DNA from: DAOUJW01 sp034422115
GTDB lineage: Bacteria; Chloroflexota; Dehalococcoidia; Lucifugimonadales; UBA2985
Direction of reading: 5' to 3'
Length of the DNA: 64,000 nt
Assembly: GCA_034422115.1 (NCBI GenBank)
Contig: DAOUJW010000001.1
Coordinates: forward strand, 41,682-105,681
Below, piece after piece: positions 8,122 through 15,369 of the stretch (the stretch's first letter is position 1; each line of letters begins with the position of its first letter). Below the pieces are notes generated by a model that was not told the origin of the DNA, did no database searches, and worked only from the letters and a program-made list of their open reading frames with translations. The position numbers and the translations under genes are program-made.

Positions 8122-8129
8122 TGTGGCAA

Positions 8130-8226
8130 AGCTGAAGGGGAGCTTGGTGAACCAGGCTGAGAGGCTCCGACGCATCGGGGCGACCCTGCGAACCTGATCT
8201 GGGTAATGCCAGCGGAGGGAGAGCGT
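8130..8226 (+). promoter_or_regulatory. TPP (THI-box) riboswitch aptamer
   Basis: The conserved THI-box blocks occur in order: GGGGAGC, then GGCTGAGAGG (pyrimidine-sensing helix), CGACCCTGCGAACCTGATC, and GGGTAATGCCAGCGGAGGGA. It senses thiamine pyrophosphate. It is followed after about 20 bases by an intrinsic terminator, and then by the transporter operon, so it should reduce transcription when TPP is plentiful. Confidence 0.95.
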
Positions 8227-8248
8227 CATTAGATACAAGCATTTGCAT

Positions 8249-8282
8249 GGCCGTGGGTACACACCCAACGGCCTTTTGTTTT
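8249..8282 (+). terminator. Intrinsic terminator of the TPP riboswitch
   Basis: The stem GGCCGTGGGT pairs with ACCCAACGGCC (one bulged A) around an ACAC loop and is followed by TTTTGTTTT. It lies between aptamer and first gene, as an expression platform should. Confidence 0.85.
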
Positions 8283-8289
8283 GGGGCCG

Positions 8290-9114
8290 ATGATCACGGA
8301 GATGACCTCTGCGTCCGGCCCTGCCACCGGCGAGACCGCCCCGCGTCCCAGGATTGAGCTTGAGGGTGTTGGCAAGGCGTTCCGCGTTGACGGGGAGACT
8401 CTGCCTGTGCTGGAGGACGTGAGCCTGAGCGTGTCCGCAGGCGAGTTTGTCAGCCTGATTGGCCCCAGTGGTTGTGGCAAAAGCACCCTGCTGAACATCA
8501 TCGCCGGGCTGGAGGAGCCGACCCACGGAGAGATACGCTTCGACGGCCGGCTTTCGTCCGGGCGGCCGGGGGCGGTGGGCTACATGCACCAGAAGGACCT
8601 GCTTCTTCCCTGGCGCACCGTGCTGGACAACGCCATCCTGGGGCTGGAGATTCAGGGCGTGGGCCGCGCCGAGGCTCGCAGGCGCGCCTTGGACATGGCG
8701 GAGCAGTTCGGGCTTAAGGGGTTTGAGCATAGCTACCCGCACCTTCTGTCGGGCGGGATGCGGCAGAGGGCGGCTTTCCTGCGGACGGCGCTGGCCAACC
8801 AGGAGATCATTCTGCTGGACGAGCCTTTCGGCGCGCTGGACGCCCTGACCAGGGCGAATATGCAGGAATGGCTGCTTGAGCGATGGGAGTCCTGGGGCAA
8901 GACCGTTGTGCTGGTGACCCACGACGTGGACGAGGCGTTACTTCTCTCGGACAGGGTGTACGTGCTGACGCCGCGTCCGGCCAGGCTGAAGACGGTGCTG
9001 AATGTACATCTGCCGAGGCCCAGGAGCTACGAGATGATCACCGACGACGCCTTTGTGAGGATGAAGGCGGAGCTGCTCAGTTCCCTCAGGACGGAAGGGG
9101 AGGGTACGGGGTGA
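8290..9114 (+). CDS. thiZ: Thiamine-precursor ABC transporter ATPase (NitT/TauT type)
   Basis: The ATPase that energises import of a thiamine pyrimidine precursor. Walker A is GPSGCGKST; the Q-loop region is YMHQKDLLLPWRTVLDN; the signature is LSGGMRQRAA; Walker B is IILLDEPFGALDALTR; the H-loop is VTHDVDEALLLSDRV. The MHQKDLLLPW Q-loop is typical of the SsuB/TauB/ThiZ group. The riboswitch upstream and thiD downstream specify thiamine salvage. ATG 8290 is preferred over TTG 8281, which lies inside the terminator U-tract. Its stop overlaps the next start (TGATG). Confidence 0.88.
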   Translation: MITEMTSASGPATGETAPRPRIELEGVGKAFRVDGETLPVLEDVSLSVSAGEFVSLIGPSGCGKSTLLNIIAGLEEPTHGEIRFDGRLSSGRPGAVGYMHQKDLLLPWRTVLDNAILGLEIQGVGRAEARRRALDMAEQFGLKGFEHSYPHLLSGGMRQRAAFLRTALANQEIILLDEPFGALDALTRANMQEWLLERWESWGKTVVLVTHDVDEALLLSDRVYVLTPRPARLKTVLNVHLPRPRSYEMITDDAFVRMKAELLSSLRTEGEGTG

Positions 9115-9887
9115 TGGTGGTCAAGTGGGCCGCGCCGGGAGCGATCATCCTCCTCGCCTTGGCGGCGTGGGAGGTGGGCGTCCGGCTGCTCCAGGTAGAA
9201 CGCTGGCTACTGCCGTCGCCGTCAGCCATTGGCGCGGAGCTGGTGGAGAGCCGGGAGCTTCTTCTGAGGCACACCCTGGTCACCCTGGAGGAGGTGGTCA
9301 TCGGCTTTGGGCTGGCCTTGATCGTAGGGATAGCCGCGGCCATGGCCATCGCCTACTCGCGCATCGTGGAGCGGGCCGCGTATCCCTTCGTGATAGCGTC
9401 GCAGACCATACCCATCATCGCCATAGCTCCGCTGCTGCTTGTCTGGATAGGCTACGGCATCTGGCCCAAGGTAATCGTGGTAGTGCTCATATCCTTCTTC
9501 CCCATAGTGGTCAACATGGTGGACGGCCTCAAGTCCGTGGACCCGGACATGCTCAACATGATGCGCTCCCTGGGCGCAGGGCGGCGGCAGATATTCACCA
9601 AGGTGCAGGTGCCGTCCTCGCTGCCCTTCCTCTTCTCCGGCGTGCGTGTGGCAATCGCCCTGAGCGTCATTGGCGCAGTGATAGGGGAGTGGGTAGGCTC
9701 CAGCGCCGGCCTGGGCTACCTCATGACCCGCTCCGCGCCCCAATTCCTCACCGAGCGGGTCTTCGCCGCCATCTTCATCCTGTCCGTCATGGGCGTGACC
9801 CTCTTTGCGCTGGTGGTCCTGGCGGAGCGGCTTGCGCTGCCCTGGAACCAGTGGGAGCGGCGGGCCAGGGCCCTTGAGAAGCTGTGA
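9114..9887 (+). CDS. thiX: Thiamine-precursor ABC transporter permease
   Basis: A 257-residue inner-membrane permease of the SsuC/TauC/ThiX type. It has about six hydrophobic helices. The EAA cytoplasmic loop reads MLNMMRSLGAGRRQIFTKVQ, followed by PSSLPFLFSGVRVAIALSVI and GEWVGSSAGLGYLM, both characteristic of this permease group. ATG 9114 overlaps the ATPase stop by one base; the long upstream in-frame extension is a shadow of the ATPase gene. It should form the membrane channel with the ATPase and the downstream lipoprotein. Confidence 0.9.
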   Translation: MVVKWAAPGAIILLALAAWEVGVRLLQVERWLLPSPSAIGAELVESRELLLRHTLVTLEEVVIGFGLALIVGIAAAMAIAYSRIVERAAYPFVIASQTIPIIAIAPLLLVWIGYGIWPKVIVVVLISFFPIVVNMVDGLKSVDPDMLNMMRSLGAGRRQIFTKVQVPSSLPFLFSGVRVAIALSVIGAVIGEWVGSSAGLGYLMTRSAPQFLTERVFAAIFILSVMGVTLFALVVLAERLALPWNQWERRARALEKL

Positions 9888-9932
9888 ACGATTTTGAGCG
9901 ACTAGCGTTGTGCAGATTTTAAAGGAGTTAAC

Positions 9933-10949
9933 ATGATACTACGCCACCGCGGAACGACGGTACTTGCAGCAGTGATGCTCATCCTGGCGATGCTCCTGGC
10001 CGCCTGCGAGGAGGAGCCGACCCCGGCCCCGACCCAAACCCCCACCCCCGCACCGGAGGAGGTGAGCCTTGCCCTGGACTGGTTCCCCAACTCCAATCAC
10101 GCCGGGTTCTACGCGGCCCAGGAGCGGGGCTACTACCGGGACGAGGGGCTGGACGTGAACATCTACGTCCCCGCCAACCCTGAGGACGTGCTAAAGACCG
10201 TCGGCGCGGGCCGTGACGACTTTGGCGTCAGCTATCAGGCTGAGGTGCTCCTGGCCAGGGGCGAGGGCGTGCCGGTCGTGTCCGTGGCTGCTATGGTGCA
10301 GCACCCCCTGAACTCCATCATGGTCCTGGAGGAGTCGGGCATCACCCGGCCAAGCGAGCTAAAGGGCAAGAAGGTCGGCGTGACCGGAATCCCCTTCGAG
10401 GAGGCGCTGTTCCAGGCGATGCTTGAGCACGAGGGCCTGAGCATAGACGACGTGACTGTCGTGAACGTCGGCTTTGACCTGGGGCCGTCCCTGATTGGCA
10501 GGAAGGTGGACGCCATTGTGGGTGCCTACTGGACCCACGAGTCCATTGCAATGGAGATGCAGGGCTACCCCATTACAATCATGCGGATGGAGGAGTGGGG
10601 CGTGCCGGACTTCTACGAGCTGGTGCTGGTTGCCAGCGAGGACATGATAAGCAGCCACCCGGACACGGTGAGTCGCTTTGTGCGGGCCACGGCCAGGGGC
10701 TTTGCCGACGCCATCGCCGACCCACAGGCCGCGGTGGACATCCTGGTGGAGGCCAACCCGGAGACGGACAAGGAGTTGGAGACGGAGGGCATAGGGCTGC
10801 TGGCCCCGCTGTGGCAGGAGGGGGACGCGCCGTTCGGCTCCCAGACGGCGGAGCGCTGGGAGAGCCTGGCGCAGTGGATGAAGGACTCAGGGCTGCTAGG
10901 AGAGGATGTGGACGCGGGAGAGGCGTTCACGGCAGAGTTCCAGCCGTGA
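9933..10949 (+). CDS. thiY: Pyrimidine-precursor substrate-binding lipoprotein (NMT1/THI5 domain)
   Basis: A 338-residue extracytoplasmic receptor. The signal peptide ends in a lipobox LLAAC (Cys25), followed by a Glu/Pro/Thr linker. The NMT1/THI5-like domain starts with LALDWFPNSNHAGFYAAQ and ERGYYRDEGLDV, the ThiY-type motif that binds formylaminopyrimidine or HMP. AAGGAGTTAAC precedes the ATG. It is the third gene of the riboswitch-controlled unit. Exact ligand (HMP or N-formyl-HMP) cannot be decided here. Confidence 0.9.
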   Translation: MILRHRGTTVLAAVMLILAMLLAACEEEPTPAPTQTPTPAPEEVSLALDWFPNSNHAGFYAAQERGYYRDEGLDVNIYVPANPEDVLKTVGAGRDDFGVSYQAEVLLARGEGVPVVSVAAMVQHPLNSIMVLEESGITRPSELKGKKVGVTGIPFEEALFQAMLEHEGLSIDDVTVVNVGFDLGPSLIGRKVDAIVGAYWTHESIAMEMQGYPITIMRMEEWGVPDFYELVLVASEDMISSHPDTVSRFVRATARGFADAIADPQAAVDILVEANPETDKELETEGIGLLAPLWQEGDAPFGSQTAERWESLAQWMKDSGLLGEDVDAGEAFTAEFQP

Positions 10950-11002
10950 CGGGTTCCCGTGACGCAGAATTTTTTGTAGCTTTAGATGGAGGCACATTTC
11001 GC

Positions 11003-11118
11003 TGTCATTCTGAGTCGTGAAACGCCGAAGAATCTAAGGCCGTTCGTTAAAACACATCGTATCTTTGCGGACAGAGGCCCTGGATTCTTCACTCCGCTAC
11101 GCTCCGTTCAGAATGACA
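11003..11118. repeat. MITE-like inverted repeat, copy 2 of 5
   Basis: The left end TGTCATTCTGAGTCG and the right end TCCGTTCAGAATGACA are inverted. GAAGAATC and GGATTCTTC are the inner arms. The centre has diverged from copy 1. It separates thiY from thiD. Confidence 0.8.
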
Positions 11119-11203
11119 TTTGCTGCGCTTTCTTCTAGGCCAACCCAGAGTTGGCAAGAGTCTCTAGGGAAGTTGAGATGGGTCTAAGTTCGAGTATACA
11201 GAA

Positions 11204-11244
11204 TCCCTTCCCCCACAGGCGGGGGAAGGTCAGGATGGGGGTGC
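11204..11244. repeat. CCTTCCCCC/GGGGGAAGG half-element
   Basis: A single hairpin CCTTCCCCCAC...GCGGGGGAAGG just upstream of thiD, ending four bases before the next start codon region. It equals the left half of the bipartite elements at 6246, 15737 and 21042. It may influence thiD translation simply by position. Confidence 0.7.
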
Positions 11245-11245
11245 A

Positions 11246-12028
11246 ATGAAGAGAGCATTGACCATAGCCGGCTCCGATTCAGGCGGCGGTGCCGGCATAC
11301 AGGCGGACCTCAAGACCTTTGCCGCCCTGGGCGTCTACGGAACCTCGGCGCTGACGGCTATAACGGCACAGAACACCCTTGGCGTCACGGGCGTCCAGGA
11401 GCTTACCCCGGACATGGTCGGCGCGCAGATAGACGCCGTGATCTCCGACATCGGCGCGGACGCCGTGAAGACGGGCATGCTCTCCAACTCCCGCATCATC
11501 CAGGTCGTGGCCGACAAGGTGACGGAGCACGGCCTCCCCAACCTGGTGGTCGACCCGGTGATGGTAGCCAAGGGCGGCGATCCGCTATTGCAGGAGGAGG
11601 CGGTGGACGCCCTGCGTACTCTGCTTGTGCCCCTGGCCCTTGTGGTGACACCCAACCTGCCGGAGGCTTCCGTGCTGGTGGGATACCCAGTGGAGAGCCT
11701 GGAGCAGGCGCGGCAGGCGGCCAGGGACATAGTGGCTATGGGCAGCAGGAGCGTGGTGGTAAAGGGCGGCCACTTGGAGGGAGACGCCGTCGACGTCTTC
11801 TACGACGGCAGGGAGTTCAGGGAGCTCTCAGCGCCCCGCATCGAGACCACCAGCACCCACGGCACGGGATGCACCTTCGCCTCAGCCATAGCCGCGGGGC
11901 TGGCCAACGGCATGGCCGTCGAGGAAGCGGTAGGCCAGGCCAAAGAGTACGTCACCGAGGCCATCCGCAAGTCGTTCCCCGTCGGGAGCGGCCACGGGCC
12001 CTTGAACCACTTCCACGCCCTGCTGTAA
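11246..12028 (+). CDS. thiD: Hydroxymethylpyrimidine/phosphomethylpyrimidine kinase
   Basis: Phosphorylates HMP and HMP-P to HMP-PP for thiamine synthesis. The N terminus reads ALTIAGSDSGGGAGIQADLK, the ThiD substrate motif. NLVVDPVMVAKGG and TPNLPEAS follow, and the ribokinase-family catalytic motif TTSTHGTGCTFASAIAAGLA lies near residue 200-215. The 260-residue length is standard. It logically completes the upstream uptake system. It is separated from thiY by 300 bases of repeats, so it may have its own transcription start. Confidence 0.95.
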   Translation: MKRALTIAGSDSGGGAGIQADLKTFAALGVYGTSALTAITAQNTLGVTGVQELTPDMVGAQIDAVISDIGADAVKTGMLSNSRIIQVVADKVTEHGLPNLVVDPVMVAKGGDPLLQEEAVDALRTLLVPLALVVTPNLPEASVLVGYPVESLEQARQAARDIVAMGSRSVVVKGGHLEGDAVDVFYDGREFRELSAPRIETTSTHGTGCTFASAIAAGLANGMAVEEAVGQAKEYVTEAIRKSFPVGSGHGPLNHFHALL

Positions 12029-12052
12029 GAAGAGAACAAGGAGGATATCAGA

Positions 12053-12103
12053 ATGGCGGAATCATTGCGCGCACTAGTGAGGGCAGCAATCTCGCAAAAA
12101 TGA
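12053..12103 (+). CDS. Tiny ORF with strong ribosome-binding site after thiD
   Basis: Sixteen codons (MAESLRALVRAAISQK) preceded by AAGGAGGATATCAGA, the best Shine-Dalgarno in the region. It may be a genuine leader peptide or the 5' stump of a gene that once followed thiD and was cut off by the island inserted next to it. I see no homologous continuation. Confidence 0.3.
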   Translation: MAESLRALVRAAISQK

Positions 12104-12113
12104 GATAAAATGA

Positions 12114-12142
12114 TTGACATTATTGAGAAGCGATGATATGCT
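12114..12142 (+). promoter_or_regulatory. Promoter of the DGQHR gene
   Basis: A consensus -35 TTGACA (12114-12119), a 17-bp spacer and a -10 TATGCT (12137-12142), about 50 bases before the start codon of the DGQHR-domain gene. Confidence 0.65.
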
Positions 12143-12192
12143 CTCTCTTAGCAGGGGTCCGAGACTTCTGACTATTCTTGCAGAGGAGAGTA

Positions 12193-13314
12193 ATGGAATT
12201 CGTGACACTTAAGGGTACCAATCTGAATACCACAGTCTATCGTGGCTTTGCACCAATTAAGGACATTGCTGCCATTTCTGCACCAGATCCGTTCAATCAA
12301 GACACGAATCCGGAAGGGCTGCAGCGCGATCTTACAGCAAAACACGCGGCAGAGAGCTACCGCTATGCTGAGGGTAGCAAGGCAGTCCCGGACCACCCCA
12401 GACTTTGGCCTGAGGTAATTCTAAATATTCGTGACACCGAGGTGGTCACTCTTGTTCCTATAGACGAATCTTATGACCTCTGGAAGATAATAGTGCATGA
12501 GGATCGCTTGGATATGTCACTTACTCGGCCAAAAATTTCCCGTACGGACGGCAATCACAGACTGAACCATGGTGCTGGAAACCAGGAAGAAGACTGGCCA
12601 CCTCTTGATGTTTCTACTCCGTTTTGCTTTACGGTGGGATTGGCTCCAGAGAAGGAAGCTTTTCTGTTTATCGACATTAATGATAATCAGAAGGCCATGA
12701 ATACAAGTCATTTGGCCCACCTCAAGACGCGACTGACTGAGTCAGAAGTCCTCGCTATTGAAGAACCGTCACTGTGGATAGCCCAGCATCTTGTAGATGA
12801 TCCAGAGAGCCCGTTTCACGGCATTATCTACTTGGGAGGGGAAAAGTCGCAGGGGCTTGCAAGGAAAGTCAATTTAGCAGCACTACGTACGGCGAGTGAT
12901 ATGTTGCTTAAGGAAAGCGTCAAACTGCGTGCCTTTGCCGAGATAGAGCCGAAGTATGCCATGAGTCGTATCTATTGGAACGCCGTCTCCAAAGCCTACC
13001 CTCGTGAGTGGGGTGATTCCCGCCAATACCTTTTGCTTCGTGGCTTTGGCATTTGGTGCATGGCAATACTTGGGGGAGAGATAATTGACCGTTGCGTCGC
13101 TCGTCGCGTTGCATCCGCCCAGATGGAGGAAGAGATGATTGCCTACCTCCGGCAAACGCGAATGGTCGTTGACTGGGATGCTAAGGAGGGTACTGCCAGA
13201 GGACACGGAGGGCGTGTTGGTGCTAGAAACTTGGCAGAAATGATGAAGCGTGCTCTTTCTGATGATGATGTTGATATAGGGAACCTCGCCCAAGATCTAG
13301 CCCGGTCGCTCTAG
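12193..13314 (+). CDS. Orphan DGQHR-domain protein (DndB-like)
   Basis: A 373-residue protein of the DGQHR/DndB superfamily. The defining motif appears as DGNHR (residues 119-123), one residue off the canonical DGQHR. It is followed by the conserved region FCFTVGLAPEKEAFLFIDIN with NQKAMN (residues 161-170), matching the FxxINxxQK pattern of the family. DndB regulates DNA phosphorothioation, and other members lie in defence islands, but no dndA/C/D/E or nuclease gene is nearby. ATG 12193 follows GAGGAGAG; an upstream TTG at 12178 is possible. AT-richer composition, its own promoter and a bounding hairpin mark it as an inserted cassette. Function is not known. Confidence 0.75.
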   Translation: MEFVTLKGTNLNTTVYRGFAPIKDIAAISAPDPFNQDTNPEGLQRDLTAKHAAESYRYAEGSKAVPDHPRLWPEVILNIRDTEVVTLVPIDESYDLWKIIVHEDRLDMSLTRPKISRTDGNHRLNHGAGNQEEDWPPLDVSTPFCFTVGLAPEKEAFLFIDINDNQKAMNTSHLAHLKTRLTESEVLAIEEPSLWIAQHLVDDPESPFHGIIYLGGEKSQGLARKVNLAALRTASDMLLKESVKLRAFAEIEPKYAMSRIYWNAVSKAYPREWGDSRQYLLLRGFGIWCMAILGGEIIDRCVARRVASAQMEEEMIAYLRQTRMVVDWDAKEGTARGHGGRVGARNLAEMMKRALSDDDVDIGNLAQDLARSL

Positions 13315-13328
13315 CGTCGATAAGTCTA

Positions 13329-13367
13329 CGTATAGGTGCCTTGGTATTAAGCCAAGGCACCTATACG
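13329..13367. terminator. Perfect 16-bp hairpin between convergent genes
   Basis: CGTATAGGTGCCTTGG (13329-13344) and its exact complement (13352-13367) flank a 7-base loop TATTAAG. There is no T-tract on either side. It lies between the convergent DGQHR and flavodoxin genes, so a bidirectional terminator or mRNA-stabilising stem is most likely. Confidence 0.7.
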
Positions 13368-13382
13368 CGTGTAAGTCAAGCC

Positions 13383-13910
13383 CTAGAAGTTGGGCTGCAT
13401 CCCTCCCTCCTTGAGGTAGTTGGCCAGCTGCGCCGTGCGGCTGCCCAGGGACCTGGCCTGCTCAAGGTCGTCGCCCGTGACGCTGCCGTGAACAGTCGCG
13501 CCATAGAAGGAGCCGGAGGTGATCATGCGGTCCGTCCACGGAAGGCCGACGACTATGAAGCCCCAGGAGAGCAGCCAGTGGAGCAGGGCCAGAAGGGTGA
13601 ACTCCGTGCCCGCCGAGCGGCCCCTGCCTGCGGTGAAGGCTGCGCCCATCTTGCCCTCCAGCAGCCCCTCCTGTCCCAGGTCAGACATCTGGTCAAGCCA
13701 GGACTTCAGCCGACCCGTGATGCCGTTCCAGTTGGGTGAGCCAAGAATGACTCCGTCGCAGTCCAGCAGGTCTTCCGGCCCGGCTTGGTCGATGTCCATG
13801 ACCATAGCCTGAGCGCCCTGAATCCGGCTCACGCCCTCGCTCACGGCCTCGGCCAGCGCCTGCACCTGCTGCCCTGTGCTGTCGTACAAAACCAGAATTC
13901 GCACGTCCAT
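13383..13910 (-). CDS. WrbA/flavodoxin-like NAD(P)H-dependent oxidoreductase
   Basis: A 175-residue FMN-binding protein. The N-terminal strand and phosphate loop read ILVLYDSTGQQVQALAEAV. The second flavin loop is VILGSPNWNGITGRLKSWLD, and the third AAFTAGRGRSAGTE. This is the WrbA/flavodoxin_5 arrangement seen in NAD(P)H:quinone oxidoreductases, which make two-electron reductions of quinones. The WrbA tetramer insertion is only partly recognisable, so a generic flavodoxin-family reductase is the safer name. It is monocistronic on the minus strand. Confidence 0.8.
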   Translation of the reverse strand: MDVRILVLYDSTGQQVQALAEAVSEGVSRIQGAQAMVMDIDQAGPEDLLDCDGVILGSPNWNGITGRLKSWLDQMSDLGQEGLLEGKMGAAFTAGRGRSAGTEFTLLALLHWLLSWGFIVVGLPWTDRMITSGSFYGATVHGSVTGDDLEQARSLGSRTAQLANYLKEGGMQPNF

Positions 13911-14041
13911 ATTCTCTGTACCTCTCTAATTGGCTAGTTGCCGTTGGGCGCGGGGGCGCTTATGGACCGCCCCTGCGACACAAAGCGAAATCCACCTCCC
14001 CGGAAGAGCGATGGATTTCGCCTTGCACTCCTCTGAAAGCC

Positions 14042-14107
14042 GTCGTTCCTGCGAAAGCAGGAACCTCTGCCCTCCACGTTTAGATTCCTGCTTCCGCAGG
14101 AATGACG
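14042..14107. repeat. Mirror TTCCTGC/GCAGGAA repeat pair
   Basis: Two hairpin-forming units face each other: GTTCCTGCGAAAGCAGGAAC and ATTCCTGCTTCCGCAGGAAT, ending in GACG. It is the simplest example of the second repeat family and lies downstream of sodN. Confidence 0.75.
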
Positions 14108-14181
14108 AGATAGTAGAATAGCGACGTACTTATTCAGAGGATTCCTTGCACTCCTCTCCAGGTTGTCTGGCAATAGATGGT

Positions 14182-14658
14182 CTAGGTCCCGTAGCGGGCG
14201 GCGGCGTTGGGGTCGCTGTACTCGACGCCCTTGGTGGCCCAGAAGGCGGTGGCGATGTTGTCCACCGCGGCCACCAGCTCCTCGCAGGCCGCCATGTCCA
14301 CCGACTGGCGGCAGCGGCCGGCCAGCTTCAGAGCGGCGTTGAAGGAGCCGTGCAGGTCGAAGCCCTCCGGCAGATTGGGCCAGCCGTAGTCGGCCCAGAG
14401 GATCCGAAGCTCGCGCTTGCAGAGCTCGGCGTGCTCCTCCTTCACCGCTATGTAGCGGGACATGGTGTTGGCGTAGGCCACGTGGTCGTCGCCCTCCTGC
14501 AGCGCCTGCATGCGCAGCACCATCTTCTGAACGGTCTGAGCCGCAATCTTGGCGGCAATAGGGTCGTAGATCCCGCAGGGGATGTCGCAGTGCGCGTAGC
14601 CCCTCTCGGTGGGAAGAACCCTGTTCAGCAAGCTGAAGGTGTGCTTGAGTAGAGACAT
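14182..14658 (-). CDS. sodN: Nickel-dependent superoxide dismutase
   Basis: Disproportionates superoxide. After a 22-residue propeptide ending in RGYA, the mature N terminus is HCDIPCGIYDP. This is the nickel hook: His23, Cys24 and Cys28 supply the ligands (His1, Cys2, Cys6 in mature numbering). The rest is the expected four-helix bundle with ...YAHCDIPC...EHAELCKRELRILWADYGWP. The length (158, about 136 mature) fits. An excellent AGGAGGT precedes ATG. The divergent gene 84 bp away encodes the matching propeptide protease, the standard SodN-SodX arrangement. No other SOD is in the window. Confidence 0.96.
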   Translation of the reverse strand: MSLLKHTFSLLNRVLPTERGYAHCDIPCGIYDPIAAKIAAQTVQKMVLRMQALQEGDDHVAYANTMSRYIAVKEEHAELCKRELRILWADYGWPNLPEGFDLHGSFNAALKLAGRCRQSVDMAACEELVAAVDNIATAFWATKGVEYSDPNAAARYGT

Positions 14659-14741
14659 ACCTACCTCCTAACAAGTTGGTCTTGAATTGGGTATAGTGTA
14701 GCAGACCTTTGGGCGAATTGCGATAACGAAGGAAGGGCGTA

Positions 14742-15236
14742 TTGCTGGTCATAACGGGGCTGGGCCGCAGGGCGCTGGCTCTGGTCACCGCCATCCGAGT
14801 GGTGGTCGACGGCTGGAGTATGTACCCGACACTCGCGCCGGGCGAGTACCTCCTCTTCGACCGCCTGGCCTACCGGGGGGAGGCCCCCAGAAGGGGCGAC
14901 GTGGCGCTGGCGAGCGGCGTCCTGGGCGATGGGCGGTCGATCATCAAGCGAGTGGCGGGAGTTCCCGGCGACGTGGTGCTGCTTGACGGGGGGGCGATCA
15001 CGGTCAACGGAGTTTCGCCGGAGGGCGCGCCCTTGCTTGAAGATCTCAGCTCTCACCAGAGCGGAGAATGGCGCCTTGGGCCCGATGAGTATTTCCTGCT
15101 GGGCGATGCCCCGGAGTTCAGCACGGACAGCCGCGCCTTCGGCCCCGTGCCCCGGAGCGCCATCGTGGCAAGGGCGTGGCTGGTCTACCGCCCGGTCAGC
15201 AGGTGGCGGAGGCTGGACGCAGGGAGTAACCCGTGA
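14742..15236 (+). CDS. sodX: Nickel-SOD maturation protease (S26 signal-peptidase family)
   Basis: A 164-residue Ser/Lys protease. The nucleophile region is VVDGWSMYPTLAPGEYLLFD (Ser25) and the general-base lysine is Lys68 in SIIKRVAGVPGD. It ends with YFLLGDAPEFSTDSRAFGPV, the S26 box with its conserved GD and SRxxG residues. SodX-type enzymes remove the SodN propeptide to expose the nickel-binding histidine, and this gene is divergently adjacent to sodN. The start is TTG 14742, preceded by GAAGGAAGGG at good spacing. The N-terminal membrane anchor is weak, so it may act in the cytoplasm. Confidence 0.88.
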   Translation: MLVITGLGRRALALVTAIRVVVDGWSMYPTLAPGEYLLFDRLAYRGEAPRRGDVALASGVLGDGRSIIKRVAGVPGDVVLLDGGAITVNGVSPEGAPLLEDLSSHQSGEWRLGPDEYFLLGDAPEFSTDSRAFGPVPRSAIVARAWLVYRPVSRWRRLDAGSNP

Positions 15237-15250
15237 GGGCGACTAATAAA

Positions 15251-15286
15251 CCGCTCGTCCTGAGCTTGTCGAAGGAAACGAGCGGT
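15251..15286. repeat. Single TGTCGAA-core hairpin
   Basis: A half-element with arms CCGCTCGT and ACGAGCGG around CCTGAGCTTGTCGAAGGAA. Same family as 3317, 23251 and 52285. Confidence 0.75.
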
Positions 15287-15339
15287 CTGATTTGCGGTTC
15301 TTGGCTACATTCGCTGTTCAACGGAGCTTGCCCAAGAGG

Positions 15340-15345
15340 TATAAT
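15340..15345 (+). promoter_or_regulatory. -10 element (TATAAT) ahead of the DCC gene
   Basis: A perfect TATAAT 24 bases before ATG 15370. The best -35 candidate, TTCAAC at 17-bp spacing, is poor, so only the -10 is supported. Confidence 0.4.
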
Positions 15346-15369
15346 ATGGCGGAGGTCTTTGGAGGGCAT

